Assembly (NCBI GenBank): GCA_025928125.1
Contig: JAICKD010000036.1
Location: 1-11,551 of the forward strand
Source of the DNA: Ktedonobacterales bacterium
GTDB lineage: Bacteria; Chloroflexota; Ktedonobacteria; Ktedonobacterales; JADMIN01
Reading direction: 5' to 3'
DNA length: 11,551 nucleotides
Positions 5,855-11,551 of this stretch are shown here, piece by piece. Position numbers and translations under genes: made by a program. Positions within the stretch are counted from its first letter, which is position 1. Every line of letters begins with the position of its first letter. Below the pieces are notes generated by a model that saw only the letters and a program-made list of their open reading frames with translations, ran no database searches and was not told the origin of the DNA.

Positions 5855-7084
5855 CTATTCGTCGCCAAACAGCGCGTCCACAAATTCTTGCGCATCAAAG
5901 GGCGCGATGTCGTTTACACGCTCGCCTGTTCCGGCGTATTTGATCGGCAACCCCAATTCGGCGGCAATGGCGAACGCGATGCCACCTCGGGCTGTTCCAT
6001 CCAGCTTCGTCAGAATGATTCCGCTGACGCCAGCGTCTTTCACAAACTGCTTGGCCTGAATGAAGCCATTCTGTCCGGTGGTGGCGTCGACGATCAGCAA
6101 CACCTCATGGGGCGCTTCAGGATCGTATTTTTGTAAGACACGAACGATCTTCTTCAGTTCCTCCATCAAATTGTATTTTGTATGGAGGCGGCCCGCGGTA
6201 TCGACAATCAGCACATCGGCGCCGCGCGCCTGAGCGGCCTGCATGGCATCATAGACAACCGCCGCCGGGTCAGCGCCGTGCTGGTGCGCTACAACCTGAA
6301 CGCCGATGCGCTCGCCCCACGTGCGTAACTGCTCAGTTGCCGCCGCACGGAAGGTATCACCAGCGGCCAGAAGAACACGATGCTTCTGTTTCTTGAGCAA
6401 ATTCGCCAGCTTGGCTATGCTGGTCGTCTTCCCAACGCCATTAACGCCGACAACGAGATAGACCGAGATCGGCGAGGTATCCGAAAACACGAGCGACTCA
6501 GGATCGCCAAGCAGAATTTCGAGTTCTTCCTTCAGCGCGTCGCGCAGTTCTGAACCGCGCTTCATTCCCTCCGCTTGCACACGTTCGCGCAGTGTGTCCA
6601 TCAAGCTCTCTGTGGTCTGAACGCCGACATCGGCGGTAATGAGTGTTTCCTCTAACTCGTCCCACAACGCTTCGGTGATATCATCTGCCTCGTCGAAGGC
6701 GGTATTTATCTGCCCGAAGATCTGGCGTGTCTTGCCCAGGCTGAACTTGAACGGATTGCGGAAGAAGCCCCGACGCTCCTGTTCGCCCGTATCCGACCCA
6801 CTAAGGTCGGCGATGTCGTCGCCTGGCGATGCGTCTCCAGCCTCTAGTTCGGGCAGCGTAGTCGCAGGCTCTGGTACACCTGACGCTGAGGTAGTCAGCG
6901 CGGCTGGCGGAGGCTCAATTGGCAGCGCCTCGCCAACCTCACTGGCGTCAACGGCCTCATCTGTCTCATCTGTCTCATCAATCTCAACGGCCTCATCAGC
7001 CTCAGGTGAAACAGCAGTTTGCGCAATCTCCTGCTGATCTGGCTCGGTGCGCCCGAGAAGTCCGTCGCGGAGTCGTTTGAACAC
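5855..7084 (-). CDS. ftsY: Signal recognition particle receptor FtsY
   Basis: SRP-family GTPase that receives Ffh-bound ribosomes at the inner membrane for co-translational insertion. It has 409 residues. Residues 1-105 are an acidic, low-complexity A domain with a DETDETDE run (about 36-43). The linker RRGFFRNPFKFSLGKTRQIF (104-123) resembles the amphipathic membrane-targeting helix next to the N domain. The NG domain follows: LEETLITADVGV (144-155), P-loop GVNGVGKTTS (213-222), DTFRAAA (243-249), DTAGR (295-299), TKLDGTARGG (359-368) and GTGERVNDIAPF (386-397). All GTPase motifs are intact. The start is GTG at 7084, with TTGAGGAT about 10 bases upstream; no ATG is better placed. Gaps of 322 bases upstream and 110 bases to the next small ORF allow either its own promoter or an operon with accD-accA. 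Confidence 0.96.
   Translation of the reverse strand: MFKRLRDGLLGRTEPDQQEIAQTAVSPEADEAVEIDETDETDEAVDASEVGEALPIEPPPAALTTSASGVPEPATTLPELEAGDASPGDDIADLSGSDTGEQERRGFFRNPFKFSLGKTRQIFGQINTAFDEADDITEALWDELEETLITADVGVQTTESLMDTLRERVQAEGMKRGSELRDALKEELEILLGDPESLVFSDTSPISVYLVVGVNGVGKTTSIAKLANLLKKQKHRVLLAAGDTFRAAATEQLRTWGERIGVQVVAHQHGADPAAVVYDAMQAAQARGADVLIVDTAGRLHTKYNLMEELKKIVRVLQKYDPEAPHEVLLIVDATTGQNGFIQAKQFVKDAGVSGIILTKLDGTARGGIAFAIAAELGLPIKYAGTGERVNDIAPFDAQEFVDALFGDE
6955..6990 (-). repeat. Short tandem repeat in the FtsY acidic domain
   Basis: A 9-base unit, GATGAGACA read on the minus strand, occurs twice in tandem followed by a degenerate third copy and encodes Asp-Glu-Thr repeats. It is in frame, so slippage would change the length of the acidic linker without breaking the gene. 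Confidence 0.5.
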
Positions 7085-7114
7085 GATGCTCTATCCTCAA
7101 GATGTGTATCAGGT

Positions 7115-7130
7115 GACTCGAAAGCGAGTC
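7115..7130 (-). repeat. Hairpin in the ftsY leader
   Basis: GACTCG and CGAGTC are exact complements around a 4-base loop (CTTT on the minus strand). The stem lies about 17 bases upstream of the ftsY ribosome binding site. It is GC-rich enough to fold but has no T-tract, so it is not a terminator. Confidence 0.4.
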
Positions 7131-7204
7131 GAATGGACGTTGCGAATATCCGCGCTACGCCAGGAATCCCTCATCAGGATGAATTCACCAGCGCAACCCG
7201 GAAA

Positions 7205-7354
7205 CTATACCGCATCGATACACCCAATCGCTAGCATGCGCAGACCCATTTCATACGGTGAACTGCCGCCTCGGTAGGCACAGCGCCAGTCAAACAGGGC
7301 ATTCCCCATGCTGTAAACGGTAAGGTGTTGACACGCAGTGGCATATATCACCAT
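7205..7354 (-). CDS. Weak candidate small ORF, 49 residues
   Basis: ATG at 7354, or the next codon GTG at 7351, follows a GAGG at 7358-7361 (3 or 6 bases away). The product would be MVIYATACQHLTVYS followed by a mixed segment with WRCAYRGGSSPYEMG, ending AIGCIDAV. It contains three Cys and no obvious motif or membrane helix. It lies on the same strand as, and 52 bases after, the zinc-ribbon gene. No family is recognised; chance openness cannot be excluded. Confidence 0.2.
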   Translation of the reverse strand: MVIYATACQHLTVYSMGNALFDWRCAYRGGSSPYEMGLRMLAIGCIDAV

Positions 7355-7398
7355 CGTCCTCGGTGACACATGGATCAGGCATATCAAGCAGGCCAACG

Positions 7399-7412
7399 CG
7401 CTAGCGCTAGCG
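7399..7412. repeat. 14-bp perfect palindrome at the end of the zinc-ribbon gene
   Basis: CGCTAGCGCTAGCG is fully self-complementary and contains the TAG stop of the zinc-ribbon gene. It is two overlapping GCTAGC palindromes. No T-run follows, so it is not an intrinsic terminator. Confidence 0.5.
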
Positions 7413-7625
7413 TGACGTTCTATACGGATGTTGTAAAGCGTCGCTCACTGGTTCGTTGACGATGACATCGCCATTACGTATCTTGATGTTGTAGAGGCAG
7501 TTAGGGTTTGTGCAAACCCAGGCCTTAAACTGAATCGGCGCTCCCTGACTACCGAAATCTGACAGCGGAACCAGATCACCCGCGCCGCATTTGCGACAGC
7601 GCGGAAATGTGAATTCAATCCCCAT
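7407..7625 (-). CDS. Small zinc-ribbon protein of unknown function
   Basis: 72-residue protein with a two-knuckle zinc-binding pattern: Cys10-x2-Cys13 (CRKC) and Cys38-x4-Cys43 (CTNPNC). The spacing of about 24 residues between the pairs fits a rubredoxin-like or zinc-ribbon fold. The segment between them (GAGDLVPLSDFGSQGAPIQF) and the strand IKIRNGDVIVNEPV suggest a compact beta fold. The start at 7625 is supported by GGGAGG 8 bases upstream (7634-7639); the frame is open further upstream to 7718 but without family-like sequence or a better site. It is divergent from lon and upstream of ftsY. Such ribbons are found in nucleic acid-binding, ribosome-associated and adaptor proteins; no specific function can be assigned. 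Confidence 0.8.
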   Translation of the reverse strand: MGIEFTFPRCRKCGAGDLVPLSDFGSQGAPIQFKAWVCTNPNCLYNIKIRNGDVIVNEPVSDALQHPYRTSR

Positions 7626-7754
7626 CACCCCATCCTCCCTCTCCAGATCCGCCTCAGGACCACAACTGGCGCTCTGCGCCTTCATGGAAATTGCCACCCA
7701 GCACCTGGCCAGACACATCCGTCGTTATGGTCACCATGTTACGTATGTCATTCT

Positions 7755-7760
7755 ATTATA
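7755..7760 (-). promoter_or_regulatory. Candidate -10 box of the zinc-ribbon gene
   Basis: A perfect TATAAT on the minus strand. The hexamer 17 bases upstream (TGGGAA) is a poor -35. Transcription would begin near 7748, leaving a leader of about 120 bases. Confidence 0.4.
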
Positions 7761-7997
7761 TCTTGTCGCCAAAGCGCTTCCCACGCGAGAGCAATCTGAC
7801 AGGCTCGTTTGGAGAGTTAGCAGGCTCACGGCGTTTTTAGGCAGCACTGCTACGAGAGTCACTAATCTGGCCACTTGCCCTGTGAATCATGACAGACGTC
7901 ACCAGATACGGAGAACTGTGTGCCATTGCGCAAATCTCGTCCGTCATTATAGCAGTCGGAGCGCGACAGATATACCCAGATGCGGCCAGACAGTCCG

Positions 7998-8021
7998 GCC
8001 AGTTGATTGCCATTGACTGGC
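7998..8021. promoter_or_regulatory. Imperfect 24-bp dyad over the lon -35 (candidate operator)
   Basis: GCCAGT (7998-8003) and ACTGGC (8016-8021) are exact complements with 12 bases between; 9 of the 12 base pairs of the full dyad match. It covers the -35 hexamer of the lon promoter, where a repressor would block RNA polymerase. No known regulator consensus is recognised. Confidence 0.4.
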
Positions 8022-8035
8022 TGCTGAAGTATACT
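8007..8035 (+). promoter_or_regulatory. lon promoter, sigma-70 type
   Basis: TTGCCA (8007-8012), a 17-base spacer and TATACT (8030-8035). Each hexamer matches consensus at 5 of 6 positions and the spacing is ideal. Transcription would start near 8042, giving a leader of about 85 bases before ATG at 8127. Confidence 0.7.
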
Positions 8036-8115
8036 GCGAACGAGCAGGCTAGCACCAGCGAGCAACCCGATCAGTATGCTTTTGGCGCAACTGCCAACGC
8101 ACCGGCAATACTTCC

Positions 8116-8121
8116 AGGAGG
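8116..8121 (+). promoter_or_regulatory. Ribosome binding site of lon
   Basis: AGGAGG, 5 bases before ATG at 8127. It decides between this start, an upstream in-frame ATG at 8076 with no such site, and an internal ATG at 8223 (Met33) that lies closer to where many Lon proteins begin. Confidence 0.75.
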
Positions 8122-8126
8122 CATCC

Positions 8127-10682
8127 ATGGAAAAGCGGCCACGTCCTACCCGCCGCGTTCGTGATGCGCGAATAGCAGATACTATAGTGACCGCATGCGC
8201 ACAGCGTGGCGTGACAGAGAGCATGGAGACAATCCGGGAGCTGCCCGTGTTGCCCGTGCGTAACACCGTCGTTTTGCCCGGCATGGTGCTCCCACTCTTT
8301 GTTGACCGTGATCCCGCGCTCCAGGCGGTCGAGGCGGCTTCCGCCAACGACCAGACGATATTGCTGGTGGCCCAGCGCTCTGAGCAGACGAGCGATCCCC
8401 TCCCTGGTGATATTTATACCGTTGGCGCCGAGTGCTCCATCAATCGCGTCTTGCGCATGCCTGATGGCGCTAGCAGCGTCCTTGTGCATGGCTTGCGTCG
8501 GTTTCGGATCACAAACTGGCTGCACGAAACGCCTTTTGGACGTGTCCGCGGTATATCCTATGCTGAAGCCGCAAGCACGAGCGACCAAACCGAGGCGCTT
8601 GCTCGCACAGCGCTCGGCTACTTCGAGAAATGCACACGGCTGAGTCAGCGACTCAACGAAGATATGTATGTGCAGGCGCTCAACGTCTCGCCAGCGGGTG
8701 AATTGGCTGACTTCATTATTGCCCAATTAGAGCCCGCACTGCCCATTCGTCAGGAATTCCTCGAAATCTTTGACCCTCAAGAACGTCTGCGTAAGACGTG
8801 TTTGCTGTTGCTGCGCGAGCTCAACGTGCTGGAGATCGAGGGTAAGATTCAAGCCGACGTCCAGCGAGAGATCGATCGCGGCCAGCGTGAGTTCTATCTC
8901 CGCGAGCAGATGAAGGTCATCCAGCAAGAACTGGGCGAGCATGATCCTGCTCTCCGTGAAATCAGCGAGTTACGTGAACGCATCGAAGCCGCTGGCATGC
9001 CCGCAGAGGTGCAGACACGCGCGCTCCGCGAACTGGCCCGCCTCGAAGCAATGCCCTCGATGGCGCCGGAATATAGTGTCCTGCGCAACTATCTCGACTG
9101 GCTCATCATGTTGCCGTGGAGTGTCGCCTCGCGCGATAACTTGAACTTGTCGCACGTCGCCGATGTGCTCGATGCCCATCATTTCGGACTCGAAAAGGTG
9201 AAAGAGCGCATCCTGGAGTTCCTGGCAATCCGAAAACTCGCACCCGAGGGGCGAGCGCCAATTCTCTGCCTGGTCGGCCCTCCAGGGGTGGGCAAAACAT
9301 CGCTTGGTCGCTCAGTTGCCGAGGCGATGGGCCGTACTTTCGTGCGTGTCTCACTGGGTGGGGTACGCGACGAGGCTGAGATTCGCGGCCACCGCCGCAC
9401 CTATGTGAGCGCGCTGCCGGGGCGCATCCTGCAATCGATGAAGCTGGCGAAGACTGTCAATCCTGTCTTTGTGCTTGACGAAATCGACAAACTCGCCTCC
9501 GATTTTCGCGGCGATCCAGCGGCGGCGCTGTTGGAGGTGCTCGACCCCGAGCAGAATAACAGCTTCTCCGATCACTTCCTTGAAGCGCCCTATGACCTTT
9601 CGAAAGTCTTCTTCATTCTGACGGCAAATGTCTTGGATACGATTCCCGCACCGCTACGCGACCGGATGGAAATCATCGAGGTTCCGGGATATACCGAGGA
9701 AGAGAAAACTCAGATCGCCCAGCAATTTCTGATACCTCGCCAGATGCGTGACACGGGGCTAAACAGCTCACGGATTGAGATCGACGAGAGCGCGGTCCGT
9801 CGTATTATCCGCGAATACACCTTCGAGGCTGGCGTACGCGGGCTGGACCGCGAGTTGGGCGCTATCATGCGGCGTGTCGCCAAACGAATCGCCGAGGGAC
9901 GCCGTCATAAAGCCAACGTTACCTCGGTGCGAGTCCCCGCCTATCTTGGCCCGCAGAAGTACTTCCCAACGGAGGCCGAGGAGGCAGATCAGGTGGGTGT
10001 GGCAACTGGCCTCGCCTGGACGGCGGCTGGCGGCGATTTGACAACGGTAGAGGTGATGGCTCTTCCTGGTCGCGGCTCGATGCAACTGACCGGGCAGCTC
10101 GGCGACGTAATGAAAGAGTCGGCACAGGCCGCGCTCACATTCACCCGCGCGCGGGCGCAGGTGCTTGGCCTGCCAGCGTTATTTCACGAAACCAACGACA
10201 TTCACGTGCATCTGCCCTCCGCGAGCATCCCCAAAGATGGCCCATCGGCTGGGGTCACGATGGCAATCGCCATCATGTCGGCGCTGAGTGGGCGGCCGGT
10301 GCGCCGCGATGTCGCGATGACCGGCGAGGTGACGCTCCGTGGCCGTGTGTTGCCGGTCGGCGGCATCAAAGAGAAAGTGCTCGCCGCACATCGGGCTGGC
10401 ATTCATACCATTGTCTTGCCACGCCGTAACCTCAAAGACCTCGACGAGGTGACACCCGATATCCGCGCGCAACTCTCATTCGCGCCAGTCGAATCCATGG
10501 ATGAGGTGATTGCCGTCGCGCTGCGCCAAACAGCAGATATAGGCGAGATGACGTCCGCGCCCAGATCGGGCGCGCTTACCCGTGGCGCGGTACGGCCCAG
10601 CCGCCCATTGTCTGAGTCGCTTCCCCCATCTGGCCGCGTTGCGCGCCCTCGCGCACGCCGCGATGTCATTGTTGCGAGCTGA
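8127..10682 (+). CDS. lon: ATP-dependent Lon protease (LonA type)
   Basis: Cytosolic AAA+ serine protease that unfolds and degrades damaged and some regulatory proteins; 851 residues from the chosen start. Order of domains: N-terminal substrate-binding LAN domain (about 36-230, starting IRELPVLPVRNTVVLPGM), coiled-coil (about 235-320), AAA+ module with Walker A GPPGVGKT (384-391), Walker B VFVLDEID (447-454), the sensor-like TAN (499-501), and protease domain. The catalytic dyad is Ser707 in DGPSAG and Lys750 in GGIKEK, with the same 43-residue separation as E. coli Ser679/Lys722. The first 35 residues are a basic extension. The last 45 or so (after about 805) are rich in Arg, Pro and Ser, unlike the short tail of most Lon proteins. 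It stands alone between its promoter and a strong terminator. The domain content lacks a transmembrane segment, so it is not LonB. Confidence 0.98.
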   Translation: MEKRPRPTRRVRDARIADTIVTACAQRGVTESMETIRELPVLPVRNTVVLPGMVLPLFVDRDPALQAVEAASANDQTILLVAQRSEQTSDPLPGDIYTVGAECSINRVLRMPDGASSVLVHGLRRFRITNWLHETPFGRVRGISYAEAASTSDQTEALARTALGYFEKCTRLSQRLNEDMYVQALNVSPAGELADFIIAQLEPALPIRQEFLEIFDPQERLRKTCLLLLRELNVLEIEGKIQADVQREIDRGQREFYLREQMKVIQQELGEHDPALREISELRERIEAAGMPAEVQTRALRELARLEAMPSMAPEYSVLRNYLDWLIMLPWSVASRDNLNLSHVADVLDAHHFGLEKVKERILEFLAIRKLAPEGRAPILCLVGPPGVGKTSLGRSVAEAMGRTFVRVSLGGVRDEAEIRGHRRTYVSALPGRILQSMKLAKTVNPVFVLDEIDKLASDFRGDPAAALLEVLDPEQNNSFSDHFLEAPYDLSKVFFILTANVLDTIPAPLRDRMEIIEVPGYTEEEKTQIAQQFLIPRQMRDTGLNSSRIEIDESAVRRIIREYTFEAGVRGLDRELGAIMRRVAKRIAEGRRHKANVTSVRVPAYLGPQKYFPTEAEEADQVGVATGLAWTAAGGDLTTVEVMALPGRGSMQLTGQLGDVMKESAQAALTFTRARAQVLGLPALFHETNDIHVHLPSASIPKDGPSAGVTMAIAIMSALSGRPVRRDVAMTGEVTLRGRVLPVGGIKEKVLAAHRAGIHTIVLPRRNLKDLDEVTPDIRAQLSFAPVESMDEVIAVALRQTADIGEMTSAPRSGALTRGAVRPSRPLSESLPPSGRVARPRARRDVIVAS

Positions 10683-10725
10683 CTTTCGACGTGCGACTAC
10701 GACGTCTCCTCCGATGATGCAACCC

Positions 10726-10754
10726 AACCCTCCCGGCCTATTTGGGAGGGTTTT
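10726..10754 (+). terminator. Rho-independent terminator of lon
   Basis: Perfect 9-bp stem AACCCTCCC (10726-10734) with GGGAGGGTT (10744-10752), a 9-base loop, followed by TTTT overlapping the end of the stem. It lies 43 bases after the lon stop and separates lon from the glycosyltransferase gene. Confidence 0.9.
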
Positions 10755-10768
10755 GCTGTGCGAAAACG

Positions 10769-10774
10769 TATAAT
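10769..10774 (+). promoter_or_regulatory. Candidate -10 box of the glycosyltransferase gene
   Basis: A perfect TATAAT just after the lon terminator. No recognisable -35 lies 16-18 bases upstream, because the terminator stem occupies that space. Transcription would begin near 10781, giving a leader of about 30 bases. The adjoining GGAGG (10775-10779) would then not be in the message. Confidence 0.45.
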
Positions 10775-10810
10775 GGAGGAACGGATTATGCGCCAAGCGA
10801 AGGGACCAAG

Positions 10811-11551
10811 ATGGCTATGGAGGATTCGCCTCGTCCACCCAAGCTCTCCATCATCATTCCCGCGTATAACGAAGCGCACCGTCTTCCAGAGAGCCTGCGG
10901 CAGTTGCGCGCCTGGCTGAACGGTCAGCCCTATTCCTCCGAGGTGATCGTCGTCGATGATGGGAGCACCGACGAGACTGCAAAGGTCGTGCGCGCCGCTA
11001 TGACAGAGTGGGCAGCCCTCTCGCTCCATTCGGTGTCCCATGCGGGCAAGGGCGCCGCGGTGCGAGACGGAGCGCGCGCCGCCCGTGGAGAATTGGTGGC
11101 GTTTGCCGACGCCGATTTTTCGATGCCAGTACACGAACTGGAACGCCTGCGCCTGGCGGCCGAGGAAATCGCAGGCATCGCGATTGCCTCGCGAGAAGCG
11201 TCAGGCGCGCGCCGCTATGGCGAGCCGTGGTATCGTCACGCGATGGGCCGAGTCTTCAACCGAATCGTGCAGATTCTGGCTCTGCCGGGGATTCAGGATA
11301 CCCAGTGCGGTTTCAAGTGCATGCCCCGTGACATTGCGCTGACACTCTGCACGCAACAGACGATTTCCGGCTGGGGATTCGACGTCGAACTCCTCGCCAT
11401 CGCCCGACGCCATGGCTTCGCGATACGTGAGGCGCCGATACCGTGGTATTACATGGCCAACAGCCGTGTTCGGCTTGGGCGCGATACGTTCAACATGCTT
11501 CGAGAAGCGCTTACTATACGCACTAAGATGCGCAGGGGCGACTATGACCCG
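10811..11551 (+). CDS. Family 2 glycosyltransferase, dolichyl-phosphate glucose synthase-like (3' end missing)
   Basis: 247 codons are open from ATG at 10811 to the right edge. The GT-A fold begins LSIIIPAYNEAHRL (12-25) and shows VIVVDDGSTDET (45-56), the metal- and nucleotide-binding DAD (100-102, in FADADFS), GKGAAVRDGARAARG (79-93), the acceptor-side DTQCGFK (163-169) and GWGFDVELL (187-195). This set is typical of GT2 enzymes that transfer a sugar from UDP- or GDP-sugar to a polyprenyl phosphate (ALG5/DPG synthase or DPM1-like). The product would act at the cytoplasmic face of the membrane and feed cell-envelope glycan or protein glycosylation; the actual sugar cannot be told. No transmembrane segment is seen in the visible part. 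The ribosome binding site is weak (AAGGGA 8-10 bases before); ATG at 10817 is an alternative. Few residues are probably missing, as such proteins are often about 250-350 long. Confidence 0.9.
   Translation, partial: MAMEDSPRPPKLSIIIPAYNEAHRLPESLRQLRAWLNGQPYSSEVIVVDDGSTDETAKVVRAAMTEWAALSLHSVSHAGKGAAVRDGARAARGELVAFADADFSMPVHELERLRLAAEEIAGIAIASREASGARRYGEPWYRHAMGRVFNRIVQILALPGIQDTQCGFKCMPRDIALTLCTQQTISGWGFDVELLAIARRHGFAIREAPIPWYYMANSRVRLGRDTFNMLREALTIRTKMRRGDYDP

Larger units (their letters stand above)
7085..7406. other. Intergenic region between the zinc-ribbon gene and ftsY
   Basis: The 322 bases hold a weak 49-codon ORF (7205-7354), a -10-like TATAGT on the minus strand at 7204-7209 without a good -35, and a 6-bp stem (GACTCG, 4-base loop, CGAGTC) at 7115-7130 about 30 bases before ftsY. 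No tRNA, SRP RNA or terminator with a T-run was found. Confidence 0.6.
7626..8126. other. Divergent control region, zinc-ribbon gene / lon
   Basis: These 501 bases contain no convincing gene. They hold a -10 box for the leftward zinc-ribbon gene at 7755-7760, a 5-bp hairpin in its leader (7668-7680, GGCGC/GCGCC), a dyad at 7998-8021, the lon promoter at 8007-8035 and the lon ribosome binding site. No CIRCE, CtsR-like or HspR (HAIR)-like heat shock operator was found by eye. Confidence 0.7.

Noticed and set aside
5458..5943. 161-codon plus-strand frame across the accD start and the ftsY end
   Set aside because: It covers parts of two certain minus-strand genes and their control region and has no family-like sequence.
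8076..8126. Upstream in-frame ATG for lon
   Set aside because: No ribosome binding site precedes it, whereas AGGAGG lies 5 bases before the ATG at 8127.
7719..8126. CIRCE, CtsR or HspR operators before lon
   Set aside because: No sequence matching the TTAGCACTC/GAGTGCTAA, GGTCAAA-type or CTTGAGT/ACTCAAG patterns was found by eye.
8049..8726. 225-codon open frame on the minus strand over the start of lon
   Set aside because: It is antisense to a certain gene and resembles no family; long antisense frames are expected opposite GC-rich genes.
10788..10919. 43-codon ORF with GGAGG before it, overlapping the glycosyltransferase start
   Set aside because: Not listed as a gene because the GGAGG abuts a TATAAT box and is probably not transcribed; the peptide is an off-frame reading of the glycosyltransferase. 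Kept only as a finding.
1..11551. CRISPR arrays, insertion sequences, tRNA or rRNA genes
   Set aside because: No spaced direct repeats, transposase-like frames, terminal inverted repeats or tRNA-like cores were seen.

Overview
The window looks like an ordinary chromosomal segment of a bacterium with moderately high GC. Genes are closely packed, most starts have GGAGG-type ribosome binding sites, and two junctions use 4-base ATGA overlaps. The mix of genes (AccD/AccA after FtsY, a long acidic FtsY N-terminus, a RapA/YqhH-like SNF2 helicase with an unknown partner, a KGG-repeat stress protein) fits a Gram-positive-type or Chloroflexota-like lineage. Ktedonobacteria is my best guess. This is inference from general feel, with no marker gene to prove it. 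No phage, transposon, CRISPR array, tRNA or rRNA was seen.

Layout. Bases 1-2776 (minus strand) hold a two-gene unit: a 599-residue SNF2/RapA-like helicase, then an unrecognised protein joined by an ATGA overlap and cut off by the left edge. Bases 2777-3228 are a divergent intergenic region with an extended -10 promoter for the helicase and two palindromes. Bases 3229-3648 (plus) hold a 98-residue protein with three 20-residue KGG/GsiB-like repeats and its terminator. Bases 3710-7625 (minus) read, in transcription order: a 72-residue zinc-ribbon protein, a 322-base gap with a weak 49-codon ORF, ftsY, a possible 35-codon ORF whose stop overlaps the accD start, accD and accA. Bases 7626-8126 are a divergent control region with a near-consensus lon promoter and a dyad over its -35. 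Bases 8127-10682 (plus) encode a LonA-type protease with an unusual basic tail, followed by a strong terminator. Bases 10811-11551 (plus) encode a family 2 glycosyltransferase cut off by the right edge.

How the genes fit together. AccD and AccA form the carboxyltransferase of acetyl-CoA carboxylase, the first step of fatty acid synthesis. FtsY is the SRP receptor that delivers nascent membrane proteins, so the minus-strand cluster mixes lipid supply with membrane protein insertion. Lon and the KGG protein both suggest stress and protein quality functions, but they sit in separate transcription units. The helicase pair probably works on RNA polymerase or nucleic acid. The least described elements are the helicase partner, the small ORF coupled to accD, and the dyad at the lon promoter.
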